The notes under the pieces: generated by a model
What the model was told of the DNA's origin: nothing
Database searches by the model: none
The model's input: the letters and a program-made list of their open reading frames with translations, nothing else
In this document: piece after piece, positions 26,873 to 35,632 of the stretch
Numbering within the stretch: the first letter of the stretch is position 1
How the letters are laid out: every line of letters starts with the position of its first letter
Source: Kurthia sibirica
GTDB taxonomy: Bacteria > Bacillota > Bacilli > Bacillales_A > Planococcaceae
Direction of reading: 5' to 3'
DNA length: 64,000 nt
Assembly (NCBI RefSeq): GCF_003143975.1
Contig: NZ_QFVR01000001.1
Span: forward strand, 186,001 to 250,000
Position numbers and translations under genes: made by a program

Positions 26873-27961
26873 ATGGCTTCACCAAAAAAACTATTAATAG
26901 TTGATGATTCAGCTTTTATGCGAAAACTTATATCCGATTTCTTTAAAGAGGATGATGAAATTACAGTCGTCGGTACAGCCCGCAATGGCAAAGATGCAAT
27001 TGATAAAATTGCAAAATTAAATCCAGATGTTTTAACAATGGATGTTGAGATGCCTGAAATGAATGGTGTTGAGGCATTGAAGATCATTATGGAAAAAACA
27101 CCAAAACCGGTAATTATGCTCTCGAGTATGACGACAGCAGGTGCAAGCATAACGATCGAAGCAATTTCATTAGGTGCTGTTGACTTTGTAGCAAAACCAA
27201 GCGGAACAATTTCATTGGATTTACATAAAATTCAAGATGAGCTTGTACGTAAGGTCAAAGCAGCGATTGATGTCCCCATTACAAGTTTAAAAAGGGTAGC
27301 ACCAACTGCGGTGGTCATTCCTCATGTGGAACAGCCCCCTTTTAAAACAGCTAAAGTCTTGAAGGCTAGGAGTTGGAATAGTAGCTCTAAAAAAATTGTA
27401 CTTATTGGCACGTCAACAGGAGGGCCAAGAGCTTTACAAGATGTTTTAACTGCGATTCCCGCATCGATCCCTGCACCAATATTGATCGTTCAGCACATGC
27501 CTGCTGGCTTCACGAAGTCGCTGGCAAATCGTTTGAACACCTTATCGGAAATAACGGTGAAAGAGGCAGAGATGGGTGATATTTTACAGAATGGTGTTGC
27601 CTATATTGCACCAGGTGGAAAACATATGACAGTTCGCAAAATAGGTATGACATACTCGTTGTATTTAGATGAAGCGCTTGAGCAAGTTGGTGGGCATAAA
27701 CCCTCAGTCGACGTACTTTTTCGTAGCGTAGCCCCCTTTTCTGAATTAAGCCGTGTAGCGGTCATTATGACAGGTATGGGTTCGGATGGTACAAAGGGGT
27801 TGCAAGCACTCAAACGCGTTGGTAATACGATTGCCATAGCTGAAGCACAAGCGAGTTGTGTTGTCTATGGTATGCCAAAATCAGCAGTACAAACAAACTT
27901 AGTCGATGAAGAAATCACTCTAAATTCAATCGCTCAAACGATTATGAAATATGTACAGTAG
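26873..27961 (+). CDS. cheB: Protein-glutamate methylesterase/response regulator CheB
   Basis: Chemoreceptor demethylase of 362 aa. The receiver domain (residues 1-125) has the DD pair in LLIVDDSAFMRK and phosphoacceptor Asp in LTMDVEMPEMNG. The C-terminal methylesterase domain has the catalytic Ser in GTSTGGP, His in VQHMPAGFT and Asp in MTGMGSDGTKG. The frame is open from 26660 inside flhG in another frame; ATG 26873 preceded by AGGGAGGG is the real start. It resets receptor methylation during adaptation. Confidence 0.95.
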   Translation: MASPKKLLIVDDSAFMRKLISDFFKEDDEITVVGTARNGKDAIDKIAKLNPDVLTMDVEMPEMNGVEALKIIMEKTPKPVIMLSSMTTAGASITIEAISLGAVDFVAKPSGTISLDLHKIQDELVRKVKAAIDVPITSLKRVAPTAVVIPHVEQPPFKTAKVLKARSWNSSSKKIVLIGTSTGGPRALQDVLTAIPASIPAPILIVQHMPAGFTKSLANRLNTLSEITVKEAEMGDILQNGVAYIAPGGKHMTVRKIGMTYSLYLDEALEQVGGHKPSVDVLFRSVAPFSELSRVAVIMTGMGSDGTKGLQALKRVGNTIAIAEAQASCVVYGMPKSAVQTNLVDEEITLNSIAQTIMKYVQ

Positions 27962-27973
27962 GAGGAAAATACA

Positions 27974-30016
27974 ATGGATACAAATCAATACTTAGAAGTA
28001 TTTATAGATGAAAGTAATGAACATTTACAATCTTGTAGTGAAAATTTATTAGTTTTAGAAAAAAATCCGCAAGATACAGCTATTGTTAATGAAATTTTCC
28101 GCAATGCACACACATTAAAAGGTATGTCAGCGACGATGGGCTATGAAGATATTGCTAACTTAACGCATAAAATGGAAAATGTTTTAGATGCGATTCGCAA
28201 TGATAAAATGGTTGTTACACCAGAATTATTGGATGTTGTTTTTGAATCAGTGGATCATTTAGAAGAAATGGTTGCAGATATTTCTGGGGGCGGTAACGGT
28301 AAAAAAGATGTGACGCAAACCGTCGAAAAATTACGCCGCCTTGAAAATGGTGAACCATTAGAAGGTACTTCGGCCACTCAGGAAGAAGAAATTTCAATAA
28401 CATCAGATGATGCAATCCAATCTTCTGAATTAGCATTCGATGATTTTGAAAAAACAGTATTGGAGCAATCGTCAGAGCAGGGTTTTGAAACAGTAGAAAT
28501 TCGTGTGACACTTCGCGATGATTGTTTATTGAAAGCTGCGCGTGTTTATATGATTTTTGAAATACTTGAAAAATTAGGCGATGTTATTAAATCAGTACCA
28601 ACTGTTGAAAAATTAGAAGATGAACAATTTGATAGCTCGTTTGCAGTAGCATTCGTTACAAAGGATACACCAGAAGATTTGAAACAAAAATTAATGAAGG
28701 TTTCAGAAGTTGAAACAGTAATCATCACTCAAATAGCCGTTAAAAAACTTAGCACACAACCAAATGAACAAGAAGAGGTTACTACAGCACAGATTCAGGC
28801 AATCGCTGTCACACCGAAGAGTGAAGAAAAACAAGTTACTACTACAAAATCAAATGGTCATAATTCAAGCAAAACAATTCGTGTCAATATTGAAAGACTA
28901 GATATATTAATGAATTTATTCGAGGAGCTAGTTATTGATCGTGGACGTTTGCAGTCGATCGCTACGGAATTAAATCATAGTGAATTGAATGAAACGACGG
29001 AGCGTATGACACGTGTATCAGGCGATTTACAAAATATTATTTTAAATATGCGCATGGTACCGGTGGAAACGGTCTTCAATCGCTTCCCGAAAATGGTTCG
29101 TCAGCTATCACGAGATTTAAACAAAAAAATCAATTTAGAAATTATTGGAGCTGAAACGGAATTAGACCGTACAGTAATTGATGAAATTGGAGATCCGCTT
29201 GTACATTTAATCCGCAACGCATTGGATCATGGTGTTGAATCACCTGAAGAACGTCTAGCTGCTGGTAAACCAGAAGTAGGTTCGGTTGAACTACGTGCAT
29301 ATCATAGCGGTAACCATGTCTTTATTGAAATTGAGGATGATGGAGCGGGGATTAATCGCCAACGTGTCCTTGAAAAAGCGTTAGCTAAAGGCGTCATTAC
29401 AGAAGAATCAGTAGCTTCTTTAAGCAATAAACAAATTGATGAGTTAATTTTGGCGTCGGGCTTCTCTACTGCGGATGTTATCTCGGATGTCTCTGGGCGT
29501 GGTGTGGGGTTAGATGTCGTTAAATCAACGATTGAAGCACTTGGTGGTAGCGTAAGTATTGAGTCAGAACAAGGCAAAGGTTCATTGTTCTCCATTCAAT
29601 TACCGCTAACATTATCGATTATTTCTGTTATGCTCGTTGAAATTGAAAAGGAAGTATATGCGATCCCATTATCTTCCATAATTGAAACGTCCATTATTAA
29701 AACAAGTGATATTATGAATGCACATAATCAAAAAGTTATTGATTTCCGTGGGAAAGTTGTTCCTCTTGTCTTCTTAGATGAAACATTTGATGTGCCAAGA
29801 GCTTCAAATGACAATGATGGCTTCCATTCTGTTGTACTTGTACGTAAGGGTGATAAGATGGCTGGTCTCGTAGTGGACTCGTTTATCGGTCAGCAAGAAA
29901 TTGTTTTAAAATCATTAGGAAATTACTTATCGAATGTTTTCGCTATTTCTGGTGCAACGATATTAGGCAATGGTCAAGTAGCATTAATCGTCGATTGTAA
30001 TTCGCTTATTAAATAG
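27974..30016 (+). CDS. cheA: Chemotaxis histidine kinase CheA
   Basis: Kinase of 680 aa with the usual five domains: HPt with phospho-accepting His46 (AHTLKGMSATMGY), a P2 domain (about 165-265) for CheY/CheB docking, dimerisation (about 300-365, IRVNIERLDILMNLFEELVIDRGRL), HATPase (HLIRNALDHGVE, DDGAGI, GRGVGLDVV) and CheW-like P5 (about 545-680). AGGAGG precedes ATG 27974. It works with CheW and receptors, and phosphorylates CheY and CheB. Confidence 0.96.
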   Translation: MDTNQYLEVFIDESNEHLQSCSENLLVLEKNPQDTAIVNEIFRNAHTLKGMSATMGYEDIANLTHKMENVLDAIRNDKMVVTPELLDVVFESVDHLEEMVADISGGGNGKKDVTQTVEKLRRLENGEPLEGTSATQEEEISITSDDAIQSSELAFDDFEKTVLEQSSEQGFETVEIRVTLRDDCLLKAARVYMIFEILEKLGDVIKSVPTVEKLEDEQFDSSFAVAFVTKDTPEDLKQKLMKVSEVETVIITQIAVKKLSTQPNEQEEVTTAQIQAIAVTPKSEEKQVTTTKSNGHNSSKTIRVNIERLDILMNLFEELVIDRGRLQSIATELNHSELNETTERMTRVSGDLQNIILNMRMVPVETVFNRFPKMVRQLSRDLNKKINLEIIGAETELDRTVIDEIGDPLVHLIRNALDHGVESPEERLAAGKPEVGSVELRAYHSGNHVFIEIEDDGAGINRQRVLEKALAKGVITEESVASLSNKQIDELILASGFSTADVISDVSGRGVGLDVVKSTIEALGGSVSIESEQGKGSLFSIQLPLTLSIISVMLVEIEKEVYAIPLSSIIETSIIKTSDIMNAHNQKVIDFRGKVVPLVFLDETFDVPRASNDNDGFHSVVLVRKGDKMAGLVVDSFIGQQEIVLKSLGNYLSNVFAISGATILGNGQVALIVDCNSLIK

Positions 30017-30033
30017 AAGGAGGTGCATAGAGG

Positions 30034-30480
30034 ATGACAGAACAATTGGATGCTGAAATGTTAAAAGTAATCGTTTTTCAACTCGGCGATAAAGAATATG
30101 CATTACCGGTGCATCAAGTACAAGGTATTGAAAAATCAGTGCATATTACACGTGTTCCTAGAACAGCAAACTATGTCAAAGGTGTAATTAATTTACGCGG
30201 TGTTGTTACGCCAATCATTGATTTAAGAGAACGTTTTGCTATTCCTTTCCTAGAGGAAGAAGACGATACGCGCATTATTATTATTTCTCATGAAGATATG
30301 GAAGTTGGCTTTATCGTAGATGCAGCAAATGATGTCATGGATTTACCAAAAATATCGATTGAACCACAGCCTGAAGTGGTAGATTCGATGGAAGAAGAAT
30401 TTATTGCTGGTGTTGCGAAAGTTGATAAGCGTTTATTAATTTTGCTGAATTTAGAAAAAGTACTAAATACCTTAAAGTAA
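30034..30480 (+). CDS. cheW: Chemotaxis coupling protein CheW
   Basis: Adaptor of 148 aa that joins CheA to receptors. It is a single CheW domain from residue ~10: VFQLGDKEYALPVHQVQGIEK, RTANYVKGVINLRGVVTPIIDLR and the C-terminal LLILLNLEKVL. GAAGGAGG is upstream. Position between cheA and cheC matches Bacillus. The protein has no extra domain, so it is not CheV. Confidence 0.95.
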   Translation: MTEQLDAEMLKVIVFQLGDKEYALPVHQVQGIEKSVHITRVPRTANYVKGVINLRGVVTPIIDLRERFAIPFLEEEDDTRIIIISHEDMEVGFIVDAANDVMDLPKISIEPQPEVVDSMEEEFIAGVAKVDKRLLILLNLEKVLNTLK

Positions 30481-30493
30481 AGAAGGTAATAAT

Positions 30494-31117
30494 ATGACGA
30501 AAATAACTTCATTTCATTTAGATGTATTAAAAGAAGTAGGAAACATTGGTGCTGCTCATGCAGCTACCGCTTTGTCGGCCTTACTGAATACGAAAATTGA
30601 TATGCGTGTACCAGCGGTTGAGATGGTGTCATTTGATGAGATGGTTGAACGTGGTGGTGGAGCAGAGCAAGTCGTTGCCGGCACATATCTTCAAATAGAT
30701 GGCGACGCACAAGGTGGTATGTTCTTCATATTGCCGGTGGAGCAAGCAAACCGTTTTATTCGCAAATTAATACATGATGAAGATTTTGATCTTCAAAAAC
30801 CTCATAATCAAGAACTAGGTGTATCAGCAATGCAAGAGTTAGGTAATATTTTATCAGGCTCTTATTTATCTGCCTTATCAGATTTTACGGGCTTAAAAAT
30901 TTACCCAACACCTCCAGCGCTTAGCGTAGATATGTTTGGGGCTATTATCAGTTTTGGATTAATTGAACTGTCTCAAATTAGTGACTCTGTAATTGTAATT
31001 GACACTTCAATCTTCGAGGATGAGGTTGATGAGGAGCATGAAGTGAACGGTCACTTCTTTTTGCTGCCTAATCCAGATTCCTTCAAGGCAATCTTTACTG
31101 CACTAGGAGTGGAATAA
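30494..31117 (+). CDS. cheC: CheY-P phosphatase CheC
   Basis: Phosphatase and CheD partner of 207 aa. Two Glu/Asn active-site motifs are seen (LKEVGNIGAAHAATAL at about 10-25 and MQELGNILSGSYLSAL at about 112-127). CheC lowers CheY-P and also binds CheD. The ribosome binding site AGAAGGT precedes ATG 30494. Its homology with the FliY N-domain fits the same operon. Confidence 0.95.
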   Translation: MTKITSFHLDVLKEVGNIGAAHAATALSALLNTKIDMRVPAVEMVSFDEMVERGGGAEQVVAGTYLQIDGDAQGGMFFILPVEQANRFIRKLIHDEDFDLQKPHNQELGVSAMQELGNILSGSYLSALSDFTGLKIYPTPPALSVDMFGAIISFGLIELSQISDSVIVIDTSIFEDEVDEEHEVNGHFFLLPNPDSFKAIFTALGVE

Positions 31118-31118
31118 C

Positions 31119-31619
31119 ATGTTAATTAGCAATGAAAACATTGTTAGAGTAGGAATTGCTCAAATGGATATTGTATCGTCACCGAATTCAATTCGTACAT
31201 CGGGATTGGGATCATGTGTCGGCGTCATTATTTATGATTCTTCAAAAAAAATTGCTGGTTTAATTCACATTATGTTACCGGATTCAACTTTAGGAAAAGC
31301 TGGCCAAATCAATCAATCTAAGTTTGCTGATACTGGTATACCTGCACTAATTGCAAGTTTAAAGCAAGCAGGTGCTTCATCGTTTAAAATGAAAGCGAAA
31401 CTAGCAGGTGGTGCACAGATGTTTCAATTTTCAACGACGAAGGATACGATGCGAATTGGACCGAGAAATGTTGAGGCTGTTCTACTACAGTTAAAAAAAC
31501 ATTCGATCCCGGTAGTAAGTCAAGATACAGGAGGGAATAGTGGACGAACGATTGAATTTGATCCACAGACCTGCCTCTTAAATATACGCACCGTCAATCA
31601 GGGAGTGAAAGATATATAA
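31119..31619 (+). CDS. cheD: Chemoreceptor glutamine deamidase CheD
   Basis: Deamidase of 166 aa that converts receptor glutamine to glutamate and cooperates with CheC. Catalytic Cys33 in TSGLGSCVGVIIYD and His50 in AGLIHIMLPDS are clear. The start follows GGAGTGGAATAAC, one base after the cheC stop. The last base of its stop is the first base of the next gene, so the two are tightly packed. Confidence 0.95.
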   Translation: MLISNENIVRVGIAQMDIVSSPNSIRTSGLGSCVGVIIYDSSKKIAGLIHIMLPDSTLGKAGQINQSKFADTGIPALIASLKQAGASSFKMKAKLAGGAQMFQFSTTKDTMRIGPRNVEAVLLQLKKHSIPVVSQDTGGNSGRTIEFDPQTCLLNIRTVNQGVKDI

Positions 31620-31930
31620 TGATTGGAACAATCTATATTAATTTTTGGTCAGCACTCATTGGGTTTTGTATTTACTTTTTTGCACGTTTTTTAACAAATC
31701 AATCACCGACAAGTATTATTATTTATAGTTTTTTATTTGCTTTAGCATTCTTTTTGATTACATTTGTCGTGCGTGCATTACTTGCGTTGATTCTTTATAA
31801 TCCACCCATTGAAGAGCCAGAAACACAACAGGCAGTAGAGCAGACAACAGTAGAGTTGGATACCCCTTCAGAAGGTCAGTCTGAAGAAATTGCACAGGTA
31901 GTCAAGACGATGCTAGCAAAAGATGAATAA
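31619..31930 (+). CDS. Small two-segment membrane protein, last gene of the fla/che operon
   Basis: Protein of 103 aa that I do not recognise. Two hydrophobic segments lie at about residues 5-25 (INFWSALIGFCIYFFARF) and 32-60 (SIIIYSFLFALAFFLITFVVRALLALIL), then an acidic Gln/Glu-rich tail ending SEEIAQVVKTMLAKDE. It shares one base with the cheD stop, hence is probably coupled. In B. subtilis sigD follows cheD directly, with no gene here. A role in motility or receptor localisation is possible but not shown by the sequence. An efficient terminator follows. Confidence 0.75.
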   Translation: MIGTIYINFWSALIGFCIYFFARFLTNQSPTSIIIYSFLFALAFFLITFVVRALLALILYNPPIEEPETQQAVEQTTVELDTPSEGQSEEIAQVVKTMLAKDE

Positions 31931-31947
31931 AATGTGAAGAAGAAATC

Positions 31948-31979
31948 GGGAACTGTCATATTTCAGTTCCCATTTTTTT
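31948..31979 (+). terminator. Strong terminator between the fla/che operon and sigD
   Basis: GGGAACTG pairs perfectly with CAGTTCCC around an 8-base loop and is followed by A and seven T. Location 17 bp after the membrane protein gene and before sigD indicates that sigD is not simply the last gene of the operon. Confidence 0.85.
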
Positions 31980-31987
31980 GTATCATT

Positions 31988-31996
31988 TGATATAAT
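31988..31996 (+). promoter_or_regulatory. Extended -10 promoter of sigD
   Basis: TGA-TATAAT at 31988-31996: a perfect -10 with the TGN extension. No good -35 is present because the terminator stem occupies that place. Transcription should start near 32003, about 30 nt before the sigD ATG. Confidence 0.6.
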
Positions 31997-32034
31997 ACAA
32001 TTAGGGAATATTTCAAGAAATGGGGGATTAGCAG

Positions 32035-32805
32035 ATGCAATCAACGTCAACTGAAGAACTAAAATTATGGCAAGATTGGTCCGCACATAAAGATCCTCGT
32101 GCAGGTGATTTATTAATGAAAAAATATAAGTCACTTGTGTCGTATCATGTACAGCGAATTAGCACGGGGTTACCAAAAAGTGTTTCGCGCGATGAACTGA
32201 TGAGCCTTGGCATGATGGGGTTATTTGATGCTCTAAATAAATTTGATATTTCGAGAGATTTAAAATTCGATACATACGCATCATTCAGAGTTCGTGGTGC
32301 AATCATTGATGGTTTACGTAAAGAAGATTGGCTTCCTCGCTCGGCGCGAGAAAAAACAAAAAAACTTGAAGCGAAAATCGAAGCAATGGAACAGCGATTA
32401 CAACGTCATGTATCGGCGGAAGAAGTAGCGGCGGAACTGGATATACCAATCAATGAAGTGTACCAAACGATGCAAGAGCATCTCGTATCAAACGTATTAT
32501 CAATCGATGAGCAACTACAGGATTTTGATGATTCAGAAGGTAGAAGCTTTGTCATTCGTGACGAGGTGACTAAAACACCAGAGCAAGTGGCTGTACAATT
32601 AGAACTCTTGCAAGATTTAGCTGTAAATATCAAAAAGTTAAATGACAAAGAGCAACTTGTATTGAGTATGTTTTATACAGACGAGCTCACATTAACCGAA
32701 ATTGGTGAAGTGCTGGGACTATCGACTTCACGCATTTCACAAATCCATTCTAAATCATTATTTAAGTTGAAGAATCTTTTAAGTGAGGAAATGAAAAATG
32801 CTTAA
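32035..32805 (+). CDS. sigD: RNA polymerase sigma factor SigD (FliA family)
   Basis: Sigma-70 group 3 flagellar sigma factor of 256 aa. Regions 2 (LMSLGMMGLFDALNKFDISRDLKFDTYASFRVRGAIIDGLR), 3 and 4 (LTEIGEVLGLSTSRISQIHSKSLFKLKNLL) are intact. It directs late genes such as hag, motAB and autolysins. GGGGGA lies before ATG 32035. Unlike the B. subtilis gene it stands behind a terminator and its own extended -10 promoter. Confidence 0.95.
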   Translation: MQSTSTEELKLWQDWSAHKDPRAGDLLMKKYKSLVSYHVQRISTGLPKSVSRDELMSLGMMGLFDALNKFDISRDLKFDTYASFRVRGAIIDGLRKEDWLPRSAREKTKKLEAKIEAMEQRLQRHVSAEEVAAELDIPINEVYQTMQEHLVSNVLSIDEQLQDFDDSEGRSFVIRDEVTKTPEQVAVQLELLQDLAVNIKKLNDKEQLVLSMFYTDELTLTEIGEVLGLSTSRISQIHSKSLFKLKNLLSEEMKNA

Positions 32806-32820
32806 TGGAGGTGGTTGATT

Positions 32821-33111
32821 ATGAGTTTAAAAGGGGTAGAACTACAAATTGCTATACCAAAGACCTTTGATGCGGGGAAGCAACAAGATCAGGCACAGCA
32901 ACAGGTTCATGCCGGACAAGCCTTTGCAAATGAATCTTTGAATAAACAACTCCAAAAAAATCATACATTATTATTAGCATCTGAAGAACTGCATAATGAT
33001 CTGAGACATGACCATCCTCAGGATGAAGAAAAAGATAGAAAAGAACAAGAAAATGAAGAACCACAATCAAAACATCCGTATAAAGGGAATCTTTTTGATT
33101 TTAGTGGATAG
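32821..33111 (+). CDS. Small hydrophilic protein of the sigD cluster, unknown function
   Basis: Protein of 96 aa from ATG 32821 (the frame also allows TTG 32815). A GGAGGTGG site stands 6 bp before the ATG. It begins MSLKGVELQIAIPKTFDAGKQQDQ and has a charged, His/Asp/Glu-rich middle and the end KGNLFDFSG. Proteins of similar start (LKxxELQIAIPKT) occur at the end of flagellar operons in other Firmicutes, from memory. No membrane segment or known domain is seen. Confidence 0.75.
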   Translation: MSLKGVELQIAIPKTFDAGKQQDQAQQQVHAGQAFANESLNKQLQKNHTLLLASEELHNDLRHDHPQDEEKDRKEQENEEPQSKHPYKGNLFDFSG

Positions 33112-33120
33112 GAGTTCTCT

Positions 33121-33696
33121 ATGGAAATAATCATATTCGCGTTGTTTGTCTTACAAATGTTGAGCTTCTATTTTATCGTCTTGTTGTATATGAAGATGAA
33201 TCGTTTTAAACAAAATGATCGTCAACAAGAGCTTTTGATCGAAGAAATGGAATCGTCGATGACAGCTTTTCTAACGGATATACAAGATGACAATGATCGT
33301 CTAATCGCGAGTATGAAGCGTTATAGCCCGCAACAAGAGAAGTCTATAACAGCGTCTCAGCAGCCAGAGTCATCAAATGATGACGTGCATCATGTAACGG
33401 ACAAAGAACCTCAAGTAGGTATTGAACAGCCAGCAGATGAGTCATTTCAACATACAGCTACACCCGTGATAGCTACACAGCAAAAACAACAAAATACCGC
33501 TTTTACGGCGCCAAAAGCTTATGTTAAAAATGCCTATACACAGCCACAAGTACCACCTAAAACACCCGAACAAGAAATTAAAGAGATGTATATAGCAGGT
33601 CAATCGATTGACAGTATTGCAAAAAAAATGCAAAAAGGAAAGACTGAAATTGAATTATTGATAAAATTTCAGAATAAAAACCTTAAAAATACTTGA
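33121..33696 (+). CDS. SwrB-like membrane-anchored motility protein (YlxL type)
   Basis: Protein of 191 aa with an N-terminal membrane segment (IIIFALFVLQMLSFYFIVLLYM), a coiled-coil stretch (NDRQQELLIEEMESSMTAFLTDIQ), a Gln/Pro-rich linker and a C-terminal helix-turn-helix-like end (IKEMYIAGQSIDSIAKKMQKGKTEIELLIKFQNK). This build and place after sigD match SwrB, which in B. subtilis promotes flagellar type III export gate activation by FliPQR and full motility. Confidence 0.75.
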   Translation: MEIIIFALFVLQMLSFYFIVLLYMKMNRFKQNDRQQELLIEEMESSMTAFLTDIQDDNDRLIASMKRYSPQQEKSITASQQPESSNDDVHHVTDKEPQVGIEQPADESFQHTATPVIATQQKQQNTAFTAPKAYVKNAYTQPQVPPKTPEQEIKEMYIAGQSIDSIAKKMQKGKTEIELLIKFQNKNLKNT

Positions 33697-33707
33697 AACA
33701 AAAACTT

Positions 33708-33731
33708 TGCTATGATACCATTAAAAATGGT
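33708..33731 (+). promoter_or_regulatory. Extended -10 promoter of rpsB with a palindrome at the start site
   Basis: TGC-TATGAT at 33708-33716 is an extended -10. Directly after it ACCATT-AAA-AATGGT (33717-33731) is a perfect inverted repeat where transcription should start. It may act as an operator or as a 5' hairpin. No T-run follows, so it does not terminate swrB. Confidence 0.5.
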
Positions 33732-33842
33732 GTTAATTACACACGCATTCTGATGCAAGGAGTGGTGCTCTTTTATAAAGAGTTCTCATGCAATTGATGG
33801 ATGCGGAGGAAAAAAATACAAAACCTATTAGGAGGCAATACA
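33732..33842 (+). promoter_or_regulatory. rpsB leader
   Basis: A roughly 110-nt leader in front of rpsB. It contains CTCTTT-TAT-AAAGAG as a small hairpin and pairs of GATGC/GCATC-like segments. Ribosomal protein leaders are often autogenous control sites, but I cannot match this to a known S2 leader. Confidence 0.35.
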
Positions 33843-34559
33843 ATGTCAGTAATTTCAATGAAACAATTACTAGAGGCTGGTGTACACTTCGGTCACCAAA
33901 CTCGCCGTTGGAACCCAAAAATGAAACGCTTCATCTTTGTGGAACGTAACGGTATCTACATTATCGATTTACAAAAAACAGTTAAAAAATTAGAGGAAGC
34001 TTACGATTTCATGCGCCAAGTTGGTGCTGATGGTGGTAAAGTTCTTTTTGTTGGTACAAAAAAACAAGCTCAAGATGCAATCAAAGACGAAGCTGAGCGT
34101 TCAGGTAACTACTACATCAACCAACGTTGGTTAGGTGGTACTTTAACTAACTTCGGTACGATTCAAAAACGTGTTGCTCGTATGAAACAAATCGAGAAAA
34201 TGGAAGAAGACGGTACTTTCGAAGTTCTTCCTAAAAAAGAAGTTGTTCAACTTAAAAAACAACATGCTCGTCTTGTTAAATTCTTAGGCGGCGTTCGTGA
34301 TATGAAAGCTGTTCCAGACGTTATGTTCGTAGTAGATCCACGCAAAGAACGTATCGCTGTAGCAGAAGCTCACAAATTAAACATTCCTTTAGTAGCAATG
34401 GTTGATACTAACTGTGATCCAGACGAAATCGATTACGTTATTCCTTCAAATGATGACGCTATTCGTGCAGTTAAATTAATCACTTCTAAAATGGCTGATG
34501 CTTTAATGGAGTCAAAACAAGGTGAAGAAGAAGCTCAAGCTGATCAAGCTGCTGAGTAA
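33843..34559 (+). CDS. rpsB: 30S ribosomal protein S2
   Basis: Protein of 238 aa at the interface of the small subunit head and platform. It begins [32 protein letters not shown], the family signature, and has the second signature [36 protein letters not shown]. The open frame goes up to 33801, but ATG 33843 behind AGGAGG gives the real start. The C-terminus is acidic and Gln/Ala-rich. It precedes tsf as in nearly all bacteria. Codon use is strongly biased, as expected of a highly expressed gene. Confidence 0.97.
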   Translation: MSVISMKQLLEAGVHFGHQTRRWNPKMKRFIFVERNGIYIIDLQKTVKKLEEAYDFMRQVGADGGKVLFVGTKKQAQDAIKDEAERSGNYYINQRWLGGTLTNFGTIQKRVARMKQIEKMEEDGTFEVLPKKEVVQLKKQHARLVKFLGGVRDMKAVPDVMFVVDPRKERIAVAEAHKLNIPLVAMVDTNCDPDEIDYVIPSNDDAIRAVKLITSKMADALMESKQGEEEAQADQAAE

Positions 34560-34579
34560 TTCCTGAGCAAGTTTGGAAA

Positions 34580-34617
34580 AGGTGATAAGCGGCTAAACCC
34601 TCTTATCACCTTTTTTT
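34580..34617 (+). terminator. Terminator/attenuator between rpsB and tsf
   Basis: AGGTGATAAG pairs with CTTATCACCT around a 12-base loop and is followed by seven T. Partial termination here would keep S2 and Ts at different levels. Confidence 0.8.
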
Positions 34618-34652
34618 GAGAATATAAATTGAATTTATAGGAGGAAACAATC

Positions 34653-35537
34653 ATGGCTATTACTGCCCAAATGGTTAAAGAATTACGCGAAAAAACTGGT
34701 GCTGGTATGATGGATTGTAAAAAAGCATTAGTACAAGTAGACGGAGATATCGCTGCAGCTGTAGATTTTTTACGTGAAAAAGGTCTTGCAGCAGCAGGTA
34801 AGAAAGCTGACCGCGTTGCGGCTGAAGGTACTACTTTCATCCTAGAACAAGGTAACGAAGCAATCTTACTTGAAGTAAATGCTGAAACTGATTTTGTTGC
34901 TAAAAACGAAGGTTTCCAAGTGTTAGTTAAAGAATTGGCTGATCATTTATTAGCTACTAAACCTGAAACTGTTGAAGCAGCTTTAGAATCAACTATGTCT
35001 AATGGCGCTGTTGTTTCTGCTCACATTTCTACAGCAATTGCTACAATTGGTGAAAAATTAAGCTTACGTCGTTTTGTTATTGAAACAAAAACAGACAACG
35101 ATGCATTCGGTGCATACTTACACATGGGCGGACGCATTGGCGTACTTACTGTTGTCGAAGGTACTACTGATGAAGCAGCAGCTAAAGATGTTGCAATGCA
35201 TATCGCAGCTTTAAACCCTAAATACATCTCTCATGACCAAATTTCTGCTGAAGAAGTAGAACATGAGCGTAAAGTATTAACAGAACAAGCTCTAAATGAA
35301 GGAAAACCTGAAAATATCGTTGCTAAAATGGTTGAAGGTCGCTTAAATAAATACTTCAAAGAAATCTGTGTTCTTGACCAACCATTCGTTAAAAACCCAG
35401 ACCAAACTGTTGGAGCTTTCATTGCTTCATTAGGCGGTACACTTACTTCAATGGTACGTTATGAAGTCGGCGAAGGTATTGAAAAACGCGAAGATAACTT
35501 TGCAGAAGAAGTTATGAACCAAGTAAAAGGTAACTAA
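34653..35537 (+). CDS. tsf: Elongation factor Ts
   Basis: Guanine nucleotide exchange factor for EF-Tu, 294 aa. The N-terminal UBA-like domain [26 protein letters not shown] and the core [11 protein letters not shown] motif that inserts near the nucleotide are seen. The core domain repeats follow with [24 protein letters not shown] stands before ATG 34653. Located after rpsB, with a terminator in between. Confidence 0.97.
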   Translation: MAITAQMVKELREKTGAGMMDCKKALVQVDGDIAAAVDFLREKGLAAAGKKADRVAAEGTTFILEQGNEAILLEVNAETDFVAKNEGFQVLVKELADHLLATKPETVEAALESTMSNGAVVSAHISTAIATIGEKLSLRRFVIETKTDNDAFGAYLHMGGRIGVLTVVEGTTDEAAAKDVAMHIAALNPKYISHDQISAEEVEHERKVLTEQALNEGKPENIVAKMVEGRLNKYFKEICVLDQPFVKNPDQTVGAFIASLGGTLTSMVRYEVGEGIEKREDNFAEEVMNQVKGN

Positions 35538-35569
35538 TTTCCAATTGCATACAATATAGCAATAAATTT

Positions 35570-35601
35570 AGGGAGCACAAGCTATTCGTGTTCCCTATTT
35601 T
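35570..35601 (+). terminator. Terminator between tsf and pyrH
   Basis: AGGGAGCAC pairs with GTGTTCCCT (one G-T wobble) around a 9-base loop, followed by ATTTTT. Confidence 0.65.
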
Positions 35602-35632
35602 TCCACAAAAAAGTATGATGGAGGTCCAGAAA

